A DNA stretch of 5,959 nucleotides from Chloroflexota bacterium (GTDB lineage Bacteria; Chloroflexota; Limnocylindria; Limnocylindrales; CSP1-4), in contig JAICUV010000218.1 in NCBI GenBank assembly GCA_025935655.1, positions 1-5,959 of the forward strand, read 5' to 3'. A program made the translations under genes and the position numbers. A model generated the notes under the pieces. That model was given only the letters and a program-made list of their open reading frames with translations. It was not told the DNA's origin and did no database searches. Shown here piece after piece: positions 1-5,899 of this stretch (within the stretch, counting starts at the first letter, position 1; each line of letters begins with the position of its first letter).

Positions 1-1
1 C

Positions 2-619
2 GCAGCGCGGCTGTTCGTCGCTGCCTCGATCGGCCCGTACGGGGCGATGCTCGCCGACGGCGCCGAGTACCGGGGTCGCTACGGCCGGTCGGTGGCCGAG
101 CTCCGGGACTTCCACCGCGGGCGCCTCGAGGTCCTCGCGGGCACCGACGCGGACGTCCTGGCCGTCGAGACGATCCCGGAGCTGGAGGAGGCGGTCGCGG
201 TCGCGGGCCTCGTCGCGGAGACGGAGGGGACCGCGGCCTGGCTCTCGTTCTCGTGCGTCGACGGGGCCCGCATCCGGAGCGGCGCCCCGATCGAGGAGGC
301 CGTCGCGGCAGTGGACGGCACCCGCGGGCTGCTCGCAATCGGCGTCAACTGCACCGCGCCCCAGCACGTCGACGAGCTCCTCGGCCGGATCGCCGCGACC
401 ACGGCCCTCCCGATCGTCGTCTACCCCAACAGCGGCGAGGGCTGGGACGCGGCGCGTCGGGCGTGGACCGGCGCCGCGGCCGGCAGGATCGACGCCGCGG
501 CGGGAAGGCGCTGGCTCGCAGCGGGCGCCCGGCTCATCGGCGGCTGCTGCCGGGTCACGCCAGACCAGGTCCATGGCCTCGCCGTCGGGTTGCCCGCGCA
601 CGCCCCCGCGGCCCAGTAA
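2..619 (+). CDS. mmuM: Homocysteine S-methyltransferase, 5'-truncated by window edge
   Basis: This enzyme family moves a methyl group from S-methylmethionine or S-adenosylmethionine to homocysteine, giving methionine, in the cytosol. It uses a thiolate-activating zinc ion and no cobalamin. The reading frame is open from position 2, ahead of the first in-window ATG at 47. The residues before that ATG (AASIGPYGAMLADGAEYRG) are the conserved SIGPYGA..ADGsEY block of the family, so the true start lies upstream of the window. About 205 residues are present of a usual 300 or so. All three zinc-ligand cysteines are visible: one in GVNC (codon 350-352) and two in GGCCR (codons 545-550). The ETIPELEEA segment is also typical of the barrel fold. 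The stop is TAA at 617-619. A possible 6-bp GC stem (606-611 with 620-625) spans the stop codon but has no T-run. The family call is firm. Whether the donor is S-methylmethionine or S-adenosylmethionine cannot be told from the sequence. Confidence 0.92.
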   Translation, partial: AARLFVAASIGPYGAMLADGAEYRGRYGRSVAELRDFHRGRLEVLAGTDADVLAVETIPELEEAVAVAGLVAETEGTAAWLSFSCVDGARIRSGAPIEEAVAAVDGTRGLLAIGVNCTAPQHVDELLGRIAATTALPIVVYPNSGEGWDAARRAWTGAAAGRIDAAAGRRWLAAGARLIGGCCRVTPDQVHGLAVGLPAHAPAAQ

Positions 620-621
620 CC

Positions 622-657
622 GCGGACCACTCGCGGGCCGCGGGCCACTCGCGGGCC
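622..657. repeat. Two-copy 18-bp tandem repeat
   Basis: Positions 622-639 and 640-657 are the same 18-bp unit, differing at one base (A at 626, G at 644). The unit contains CCACTCGCGGGCC. It starts three bases after the mmuM stop codon, in the gap before the lipoprotein gene. It is most likely a slippage duplication in non-coding DNA. No function can be assigned. Confidence 0.85.
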
Positions 658-712
658 GCACGGGCACGCGTTTCGTGACCAATGTCCCGGCTGGCTCCGC
701 CGCCCGCTGGAC

Positions 713-718
713 TACGGT
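713..718 (+). promoter_or_regulatory. Possible -10 box for the lipoprotein gene
   Basis: TACGGT matches the TAnnnT pattern of -10 boxes in high-GC bacteria. It would start transcription near 725 and leave a leader of about 43 nt carrying the GGAGGT site. No good -35 hexamer lies 16-18 nt upstream, so this rests on the -10 match and position alone. Confidence 0.3.
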
Positions 719-752
719 CAGGGCATCTCCGGGCGTTCGCGCCCGCGTCCAT

Positions 753-758
753 GGAGGT
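753..758 (+). promoter_or_regulatory. Ribosome binding site fixing the GTG start of the lipoprotein gene
   Basis: GGAGGT is a near-perfect Shine-Dalgarno sequence, 9 nt before the GTG at 768-770. It settles the start: the frame is open further upstream to 573, overlapping mmuM, but translation from there would bury the signal peptide behind 65 arginine- and proline-rich residues. Confidence 0.8.
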
Positions 759-767
759 CACCCGCGC

Positions 768-1580
768 GTGTCGCCCGCGTCCCGATCCATCGCCCTGCTC
801 GTCCTGGCCCTGTCGCTGTCGGCGTGCGCCGGCCAGTCGTTCCCGCCTGCCGCCAACCCCGGCGCGTCGTCCGCCGTCGGCGCCACCGAGGCCGGGCCCA
901 CCCCCCAGGCGCTCTCCGCGGGCACCCACAGCACGGCCAACTTCCGTCCGACGCTGACGTTCACCGTGCCGGCCGGCTGGGAGCTCGTCGCGGACACGCC
1001 CAACTGGGTCCAGCTCCGCCCGGCAGGCGTGGAGAACCTGGGCATCTACCTGTTCCGTGACGCCCGCGCCGCGTCGCAGGACCCGACGTGCCCCACGACG
1101 CCCGCGGACGGGGTGGGGATGACCTCGAGCGAGCTCACGGCGTTCTTCCGGGGGCTCCCAGGGCTCGTCGCGGGCAGCCCCGCGCTCGTGTCGGTGGGCG
1201 GGCTCAACGGCGCCTCGATCGACCTCGGACTCACGCAGGGCTGGACGCTCTCGTGCCCCTTCGCGGGTGGCGTCCCCACGGTGCCGCTGCTGATGAACGC
1301 CGGGATCGATCGTTGGGTGCTCGCCGGCGGCGAGCGGCTCCGCTTCTACTTCCTCGACCTGCCGGCAGGGAACGTCGTCGTGGACGTGGACGACTTCGAG
1401 GGATCGCAGATCGACACGCTGATCGCATCGTCCACGCCGATCATCAAGTCGTTCGTGTTCGCCGATGACGCGGGTCCCGGCGCGTCGCCCTCGGCGGCGG
1501 CATCCCCGGCCGCGGGATCCCCCGCCGCGTCCGCCGCAGCCTCACCCGTCGTGTCGCCTTCGGTCTCGGCGGCGCCCTGA
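768..1580 (+). CDS. Secreted lipoprotein of unknown function with Ala/Ser/Pro-rich C-terminal tail
   Basis: The 270-residue product begins at GTG, chosen because of the GGAGGT site and the signal peptide it exposes. Residues 1-19 form a lipoprotein signal: an Arg at 6, a hydrophobic run at 8-17 (IALLVLALSL), then the lipobox LSAC with Cys20 as the lipidated residue. It should be anchored to the outer face of the membrane. Residues 21-57 are a low-complexity linker. Residues 58-232 look like a compact, mostly beta domain, opening with LTFTVPAGWEL and closing with IIKSFVF. That frame recalls small PsbP/LpqN-like extracytoplasmic domains, but this is only a resemblance of pattern. Cys108 and Cys163 are the only cysteines in the mature domain and could form a disulfide. 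Residues 237-270 are almost entirely Ala, Ser, Pro, Val and Gly. I do not recognise the family and no function is assigned. The downstream glycosyltransferase starts 28 nt after the stop. Confidence 0.85.
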   Translation: MSPASRSIALLVLALSLSACAGQSFPPAANPGASSAVGATEAGPTPQALSAGTHSTANFRPTLTFTVPAGWELVADTPNWVQLRPAGVENLGIYLFRDARAASQDPTCPTTPADGVGMTSSELTAFFRGLPGLVAGSPALVSVGGLNGASIDLGLTQGWTLSCPFAGGVPTVPLLMNAGIDRWVLAGGERLRFYFLDLPAGNVVVDVDDFEGSQIDTLIASSTPIIKSFVFADDAGPGASPSAAASPAAGSPAASAAASPVVSPSVSAAP

Positions 1581-1596
1581 CGCTGCCGCCGGGCGC

Positions 1597-1602
1597 TAGC
1601 AT
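1597..1602 (+). promoter_or_regulatory. -10 box of a probable leaderless promoter for the glycosyltransferase
   Basis: TAGCAT fits TAnnnT and ends 6 nt before the ATG at 1609. Transcription would therefore begin at or beside the start codon, giving a leaderless mRNA. No Shine-Dalgarno sequence lies between 1581 and 1608, which agrees. The TAG at 1597-1599 is also an in-frame stop, so the gene cannot start further upstream. A clear -35 box is not visible. Confidence 0.55.
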
Positions 1603-1608
1603 CGCCCG

Positions 1609-2319
1609 ATGACCACGCCATCTCCCGCCGCGGATGCGCGCATCCTCGCCCTGGTTCCCGGCTACGAGGAGGGCCCCCGGATCGGCGCCGTCGTGGCGGC
1701 CGCGCTGCGCCACCTGCCCGTCCTCGTCGTGGACGATGGCTCCTCGGATGACACCGCCCCCAACGCGGAGGCGGCCGGCGCCCGCGTCGTCCGCCAGGTC
1801 CCCAACCAGGGCAAGGGCGCCGCGCTCCGCGCCGGGTTCCGCCTGGCCCTCGACGAGGGGTACGACGCGGTCCTCACGCTCGACGCCGACGGCCAGCACG
1901 ACCCGGACGAGATCCCCCGGTTCGTCGCGGCGTTCGGGGCACCGGGCGCATCGGGCCCTCGCCCGGAGCTGATCATCGGGCGCCGCGACTTCGCCCGCAT
2001 GCCGCCGGTCAGGCGCCTCGCCAACACGCTCGGGACGGCGACGTTCTCGTGGGCCGTGGGACGCCACGTGCCGGACAACCAGTCCGGCTACCGGCTGCTG
2101 GGGCGGCGGCTCATGCGCGCGACGCTGGACTCGGAGGAGACGGGCTTCGAGTTCGAGGTCGAGATGATCGCCGTCTGCCTGCGCAACGGCTGGACGCTGG
2201 ACTGGGTGCCGATCTCGACGATCTACGCCGGCGAGCCGTCGCACGTCCGTCCGATGGCCCACCTCCGCCACTTCGTCCGCGCGACGCGGTCCGCCCGTCG
2301 CCGCATGCGCCGGCGCTGA
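1609..2319 (+). CDS. Family 2 glycosyltransferase, DPM/DPG-synthase-like
   Basis: The 236-residue product is a soluble GT-A fold glycosyltransferase. Such enzymes transfer a sugar from a nucleotide-sugar, commonly to a polyprenyl phosphate on the inner membrane face. Visible motifs are the opening strand ILALVPGYEEGPRIG (residues 12-26), the nucleotide-binding VVDDGSSDDT (40-49), NQGKGAALRAGF (66-77), and the metal-binding DxD in TLDADGQHDPDEIP (Asp92, Asp94). An NQSGYRLL block and GFEFEVEMI follow in the acceptor half. The DADGQHDPDEIP and NQSGYRLL blocks are characteristic of the dolichyl-phosphate mannose/glucose synthase-like branch. No transmembrane segment follows the catalytic domain. 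The C-terminus ends in a basic Arg-rich stretch (RSARRRMRRR) that could hold it to the membrane surface. ATG 1609 is the only sensible start because an in-frame stop lies 12 nt upstream. Donor and acceptor are unknown, and no polysaccharide cluster is visible nearby. Confidence 0.9.
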   Translation: MTTPSPAADARILALVPGYEEGPRIGAVVAAALRHLPVLVVDDGSSDDTAPNAEAAGARVVRQVPNQGKGAALRAGFRLALDEGYDAVLTLDADGQHDPDEIPRFVAAFGAPGASGPRPELIIGRRDFARMPPVRRLANTLGTATFSWAVGRHVPDNQSGYRLLGRRLMRATLDSEETGFEFEVEMIAVCLRNGWTLDWVPISTIYAGEPSHVRPMAHLRHFVRATRSARRRMRRR

Positions 2320-2381
2320 CGGCCCATCCCGCGCGGGGCGCACCCAGCGGCATCGTCAATCGTCCATCGCTCCGGGCGGCG

Positions 2382-2401
2382 GGCGTCCACGCCAGGACGC
2401 C
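2382..2401 (+). terminator. Perfect hairpin in the gap after the glycosyltransferase
   Basis: GGCGTCC (2382-2388) pairs perfectly with GGACGCC (2395-2401) around a 6-nt loop, 62 nt after the stop codon. There is no T-run after it. It may be a weak GC-type terminator or a processing hairpin; it could also be part of the oxidase gene's leader. Confidence 0.35.
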
Positions 2402-2439
2402 ATCGCTGCCGGGTGGCCGTGGACGGGTCCGACGCGAGC

Positions 2440-2450
2440 ATGAGGCTCAT
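2440..2450. repeat. 11-bp palindrome upstream of the oxidase gene
   Basis: ATGAG-G-CTCAT is a perfect inverted repeat with a one-base centre, 41 nt before the oxidase start codon. It has the size and place of a small operator half-site pair. No regulator gene is in the window and no -10 box is visible between 2320 and 2491, so function is unproven. Confidence 0.3.
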
Positions 2451-2474
2451 CGTCCTCGCCACCCCGAGCGACCC

Positions 2475-2481
2475 GAAGGAG
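2475..2481 (+). promoter_or_regulatory. Ribosome binding site of the FAD-linked oxidase
   Basis: GAAGGAG is a strong Shine-Dalgarno match, 10 nt before the ATG at 2492. It supports that start over later in-frame starts. Confidence 0.75.
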
Positions 2482-2491
2482 CCCTCATCCG

Positions 2492-3919
2492 ATGTCGAAC
2501 CCCGCCACGCCCGTCGCCGGCGCCCGCAGCGCCGCTGCCGCTCCCGTCTCCTCCAGCCCGCTCGGTGCCGCCGACCTGCGCGCGCTCCGGGACGCGGTCA
2601 GCGGCGAGGTCCTCGTCGCCGGCGACCCGCGCTTCGACGCAGTCCGGGGACTGCACAACACCCACTACTCCCGCACGCCGGCGGCGATCGTTCGCCCGGC
2701 CGATGCCATCGACGTCTCGCGCGCCGTCCTCACCGCCCGCGAGCTCGGGCTCGAGCTCGCCGTGAAGAGCGGCGGACACAGCGTGGCCGGCCACTCGTCG
2801 ACGGACGGCGGGATCCTCATCGACATGCGGACGCTCAACGCGGTCGACATCGACCCGATCCGGTGGGTCGGCTCGGCGCAGGGCGGGACGACGGCCGGCG
2901 AGTACACGCTCGCGGCGCACGCCCACGGCATGGCCACCCCGTTCGGCGACACGCTGTCCGTCGGCCTCGGCGGCCTCACGCTCGGCGGCGGCATCGGCTG
3001 GCTCGCGCGCAAGCACGGGATGACGATCGACAACCTGCTCGAGGCCGACCTCGTGACGGCTGACGGGCGCCTGGTCTCCGTCTCCGAGGAGTCCGATCCC
3101 GACCTGTTCTGGGCGATCCGGGGCGGCGGCGGCAACTTCGGGATCGTGACGCGGTTCCGCTACCGGCTGCACCCGGTGGAGATCGTGAGCGGTGGCGCCC
3201 TGTTCCTGCCGCTCTCGCGGGAGGTCCTGCGCGGGCTCGTCGACGCGTCGATGGCCGCGCCCGAGGCCCTGACGCAGATCTCGTTCGTCATGCGCATGCC
3301 GCCCGCGCCGTTCGTGCCCGCGGAGCTCGTGGGGACGCCGTCCGTCGTGGTGATGCCGGTGTTCTCGGGGCCGCTCGACGAGGCCGCCGCCGCCATGGCC
3401 CCGTTCCGCGCGCTGGCCACGCCCCTCATCGACATGGTCGGTCCCATGCCGTACCCGGCGCAGTACCAGTTCACGGCCGAGGGCGAGGCCCCGTCGGCGG
3501 GCGTGCTCCGGTCCTCGTTCCTGCCCGATCTGAACGACGCGGCGCTCGACGCGATCGTCGAGCGGCACAGCAGCTCGGCGCCCGGCATGCCGATGCTCCA
3601 GCTGCGCGTCCTCGGCGGCGCGATGGCCCGCGTCCCCGCCGACGCGACCGCCTTCGCCCACCGCGACACGCCGGTCATGGCGACGGTGATCACGGGGACC
3701 ACCGAGGACCACTACGCGGAGGCGCTGGCCTGGACCGAGGCGTATCACGCCGAGCTGTCCGTCGGGTCCACGGGGGTCTACTCGAACTTCCTCGCAGAGG
3801 AGGCCGGCCGGCTGTCGCAGGCCTATCCGGGCGCGACCTACGAGCGGCTGGTGCAGGTCAAGCGCCGCGTGGACCCGCAGAACGTGTTCCGCGGAAACCA
3901 CAACATCGATCCGAGCTAG
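2492..3919 (+). CDS. FAD-linked oxidase, berberine-bridge / 6-hydroxynicotine-oxidase type
   Basis: The 475-residue product is a full-length flavoprotein of the vanillyl-alcohol-oxidase fold. It has an FAD_binding_4 domain (about residues 58-230) and a short BBE C-terminal motif (about 429-473). Members oxidise alcohols, sugars, amines or polycyclic products and pass electrons to oxygen or another acceptor. The FAD domain shows AVKSGGHSVAGH (His96 is the residue that usually carries the 8-alpha-histidyl FAD bond), GLTLGGGIGWLARKHG (161-176) and WAIRGGGGNFGIVTRF (207-222). The BBE end shows YSNFL, then YERLVQVKRRVDPQNVFRGN and HNIDP. The second covalent FAD attachment, a Cys in bicovalent members, aligns with Thr154 (FGDTLSVG), so this protein is predicted to be singly attached. 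There is no Tat or Sec signal; the first 25 residues are a non-hydrophobic Ala/Ser/Pro stretch, so the enzyme should be cytosolic. Substrate is unknown, and no biosynthetic cluster is visible. Confidence 0.92.
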   Translation: MSNPATPVAGARSAAAAPVSSSPLGAADLRALRDAVSGEVLVAGDPRFDAVRGLHNTHYSRTPAAIVRPADAIDVSRAVLTARELGLELAVKSGGHSVAGHSSTDGGILIDMRTLNAVDIDPIRWVGSAQGGTTAGEYTLAAHAHGMATPFGDTLSVGLGGLTLGGGIGWLARKHGMTIDNLLEADLVTADGRLVSVSEESDPDLFWAIRGGGGNFGIVTRFRYRLHPVEIVSGGALFLPLSREVLRGLVDASMAAPEALTQISFVMRMPPAPFVPAELVGTPSVVVMPVFSGPLDEAAAAMAPFRALATPLIDMVGPMPYPAQYQFTAEGEAPSAGVLRSSFLPDLNDAALDAIVERHSSSAPGMPMLQLRVLGGAMARVPADATAFAHRDTPVMATVITGTTEDHYAEALAWTEAYHAELSVGSTGVYSNFLAEEAGRLSQAYPGATYERLVQVKRRVDPQNVFRGNHNIDPS

Positions 3920-3947
3920 GGGCGCCGAGCCCGCGCTCCGGGCCCCT
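3918..3947 (+). terminator. First of two tandem hairpins after the oxidase
   Basis: AGGGGC (3918-3923) pairs with GCCCCT (3942-3947). The helix continues inward as CC/GG and GAGC/GCTC around a CCGC loop (3931-3934), with single-base bulges at 3924 and 3939. That is about 12 pairs, starting inside the stop codon. It lacks a T-run. Together with the next hairpin it probably ends the oxidase transcript or protects its 3' end. Confidence 0.5.
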
Positions 3948-3963
3948 CGCACTCGCGATCCTC

Positions 3964-3993
3964 GCGCCCCCGGTGGCCTGCCACCGGGGGCGC
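3964..3993. terminator. Strong perfect 13-bp hairpin terminator
   Basis: GCGCCCCCGGTGG (3964-3976) is the exact reverse complement of CCACCGGGGGCGC (3981-3993), with a 4-nt CCTG loop. It begins 45 nt after the oxidase stop codon. No T-run follows on either strand, which is common for terminators in GC-rich genomes. By symmetry it could act in both directions. It separates the oxidase from the protease gene. Confidence 0.7.
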
Positions 3994-4453
3994 ATCCGTC
4001 ACCGCCCGTGTTTGTCACCGCCCGCCTTCGCCCCGCCTGCGCCCAGGGCCGCAAGTCACTCGGACTCACGCACGCCTTGTCCTCGCACGGCCGCGTCGTC
4101 AAGGTCGACTTTGTGGACGCCGCCACGCACGAACGAGGTGACTGCCAGTCCCACCTGACTCGCCCCGACCGGCGCGCGCCCGCGTGATGCACCACAGATT
4201 GCGCAGGCGCCTGACCGAGCACGATCGTGCGCCGAACACCGGCACTTGGCCCCCGGTCCCGCACGACGGGGCGCGATCCCATTCCCTCGTGCATACGGTG
4301 CGCCTGGCGACGCACCCGATCCGCGGAACCCCGCCCGACGAACCATCGTCAAGGCAACTTCATCTGTCCGCCACCCGCCCTGAAGACAGACCCGTCATGC
4401 TGGGCCGCACGCCAACCATGGCCCATTCCGTGCCCGACAGCCCGAAAGACCTC
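3994..4453. other. Long intergenic region upstream of the protease, no convincing gene
   Basis: About 460 nt without a supported gene. Open frames here give low-complexity Arg/Pro/Ala peptides with no motif. I looked for tRNA (no GTTCGA T-loop), SRP RNA (no GGAAG..AGCAGCC tetraloop region), tmRNA and RNase P RNA, and saw none. What it does hold: an 11-bp direct repeat GTCACCGCCCG at 3998-4008 and 4014-4024; perfect palindromes at 4171-4180 (GGCGCGCGCC), 4204-4213 (CAGGCGCCTG) and 4219-4230 (GCACGATCGTGC); a possible -10 box TACGGT at 4294-4299; and a 6-bp inverted repeat TCTGTC/GACAGA (4363-4368, 4385-4390). It is probably the promoter and leader region of the protease gene. Confidence 0.5.
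4294..4299 (+). promoter_or_regulatory. Possible -10 box for the protease gene
   Basis: TACGGT, preceded by TGCA, is the same hexamer as the candidate box at 713-718 and is the only TAnnnT hexamer I found between 4290 and 4453. It would give a leader of about 150 nt. No -35 box is clear, so this is tentative. Confidence 0.25.
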
Positions 4454-5899
4454 ATGACCGAACCCCTCGATCCCTCGACGCCATCCGGCGTGCCCACGCC
4501 CCTCCCGCCGCCGCCAGCAGCGGCTTGGGCCCCGCCCGCCCCGCCCGCGGCCGCCCCGGCCCTGGACAGCGGCGGCGTCGGGTTTGCCGTTCCCGCGGTC
4601 CCGGTCTCGGGGATCCCGGCGACGACGCGTCCGTCCGCATCGTCCGGGTACGGCAAGTGGCTCATCGCGATCCTCATCCCGGTCATCGCGATCGTCACCT
4701 TCGCGGGCGGCGTCGCCGCCGGCCGGAGCGATCTCCTCGGCGCGCAGGCCGGGGCCGCCGCAACCGCCGCCCCGCACACGGGCGACGCGAACCTCGACCT
4801 CATCGAGCAGGCGTGGCACACGATCCACGACAACTACGTCGACGCGAAGCACCTCAACGACCAGGACCTCGCGTATGGCGCGATCCGCGGCATGACCGAC
4901 GCCGTCGGCGACGAGGGGCACACGAGCTTCCTCACGGCCGCCGAGGCGAAGGCCATGGACCAGTCGCTGTCAGGCACGTTCGTGGGCATCGGCGTCCAGG
5001 TGAGCGACGGCACGAACGGCGGTCCGCCGGTCATCAGCGCCGTCATCCCGAAGACGCCCGCCGCCGAATCCGAGCAGCTCAAGCGCGGCGACCGGATCGT
5101 CGCGGTGGACGGCTGGAAGACCGCGGGCCACACCACGGACGAGGTCGTGTCCCGCGTCCGCGGGCCGGAGGGCCAGCCCGTCACGCTCACGATCGGCCGC
5201 GACGGCGCCGCGGACTTCGACGTCACCATCACCCGCCGCAAGTTCGACCTGCCGCTCGTGTCGTGGGCGATGGTCCCCGGGCGCAAGGTCGCGATGATCC
5301 GGCTCGAGCAGTTCGCGACCCGCGCCACCGAGGCGATCCAGGGCGCGATCACGGACGCCAAGGCGGCCGGGGCGACCGCGATCATCCTCGACCTGCGCGG
5401 CAATCCCGGCGGCTACGTCAACGAGGCGATCGGCGTCGCGAGCCAGTTCGTCGGCGATGGGGTCGTCTACCAGAGCCAGGACGCGTCGGGAACCACGAAG
5501 GACGTCAACGTCCAGCCGGGCGGCCTGTACACGGAGGGCCCGCTCGTCGTTCTCGCCAACGGCGAGTCCGCGAGCTCAGCCGAGATCGTCACGGGCGCCA
5601 TCCAGGACGCGAAGCGGGGCACGGTCGTGGGGGAGAAGACGTTCGGCACGGGGACCGTCCTCGGGCGGTTCGACCTCGCGGACGGCTCCTCGATGCGCAT
5701 CGGCGTCGAGCGCTGGCTGACCCGTGGCGGCCGCCCGATCTGGCACGAGGGGCTGGAGCCCGACATCAGGGTCGTGCTCGCGGACACCGTCACGCCGCTC
5801 CTCCCGGACGAGCTCAGGGACCTCTCGGCCGCGGAGCTCGCGAAGAGCCCGGACGTCCAGGTGCTCAAGGCCCTCGAGGTCCTCAAGGGCCAGGGCTGA
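4454..5899 (+). CDS. Membrane-anchored C-terminal processing protease (S41A), with altered catalytic motif
   Basis: The 481-residue product resembles CtpA/CtpB/Prc proteases, which cleave exported or envelope proteins near their C-termini. In order: a Pro/Ala-rich cytosolic stretch (1-65), one transmembrane helix (about 69-90, WLIAILIPVIAIVTFAGG), a helical region (113-172) with AIRGMTDAVGDEGHTSFL, a PDZ domain (about 175-258) that starts at FVGIGVQV and carries the PAAES..LKRGDRIVAVDG block, and the S41 core (about 264-441) with IILDLRGNPGG. The nucleophile motif NGESASSAE is intact (Ser374 by alignment). The usual lysine 25 residues later is Thr399 (FGTG instead of FGKG), and the usual glutamine four further on is Leu403. 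Lys395 in GEKTFG is the nearest lysine. Start: ATG 4454 has only a weak GAAAG upstream. The frame is open back to GTG 4184, but that 90-residue extension is featureless and would place the membrane helix unusually far in. ATGs at 4397 and 4418 remain possible. Confidence 0.9.
   Translation: MTEPLDPSTPSGVPTPLPPPPAAAWAPPAPPAAAPALDSGGVGFAVPAVPVSGIPATTRPSASSGYGKWLIAILIPVIAIVTFAGGVAAGRSDLLGAQAGAAATAAPHTGDANLDLIEQAWHTIHDNYVDAKHLNDQDLAYGAIRGMTDAVGDEGHTSFLTAAEAKAMDQSLSGTFVGIGVQVSDGTNGGPPVISAVIPKTPAAESEQLKRGDRIVAVDGWKTAGHTTDEVVSRVRGPEGQPVTLTIGRDGAADFDVTITRRKFDLPLVSWAMVPGRKVAMIRLEQFATRATEAIQGAITDAKAAGATAIILDLRGNPGGYVNEAIGVASQFVGDGVVYQSQDASGTTKDVNVQPGGLYTEGPLVVLANGESASSAEIVTGAIQDAKRGTVVGEKTFGTGTVLGRFDLADGSSMRIGVERWLTRGGRPIWHEGLEPDIRVVLADTVTPLLPDELRDLSAAELAKSPDVQVLKALEVLKGQG

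Noticed and set aside
573..767. 65-residue N-terminal extension of the lipoprotein frame
   Set aside because: It overlaps mmuM, is Arg/Pro-rich, and would hide a good signal peptide and lipobox. GTG 768 has a GGAGGT site at ideal spacing.
1444..2343. 299-codon open frame on the - strand opposite the glycosyltransferase
   Set aside because: Low-complexity Arg/Gly/Pro composition and exact overlap with a gene showing all its GT2 motifs; a codon-bias shadow.
2447..4315. Very long open frame on the - strand (622 codons) opposite the oxidase
   Set aside because: It is a shadow of the GC-rich oxidase codons. The peptide is Arg/Gly/Ala/His-rich with no motif, it runs through both hairpins, and the opposite strand has clear domains.
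4056..4352. 98-codon - strand frame in the gap before the protease
   Set aside because: No recognisable motif, no ribosome binding site that I can see, and palindromes inside it. Not enough support for a gene.
4096..4354. 9-bp repeat TCGTCAAGG at 4096-4104 and 4346-4354
   Set aside because: Copies are 250 nt apart with only partial similarity around them; a chance match of this size is plausible in this much sequence.
4184..4453. 90-residue N-terminal extension of the protease from GTG 4184
   Set aside because: Low-complexity composition with no motif; the base composition looks non-coding. Later ATGs, best 4454, give a sensible protein.
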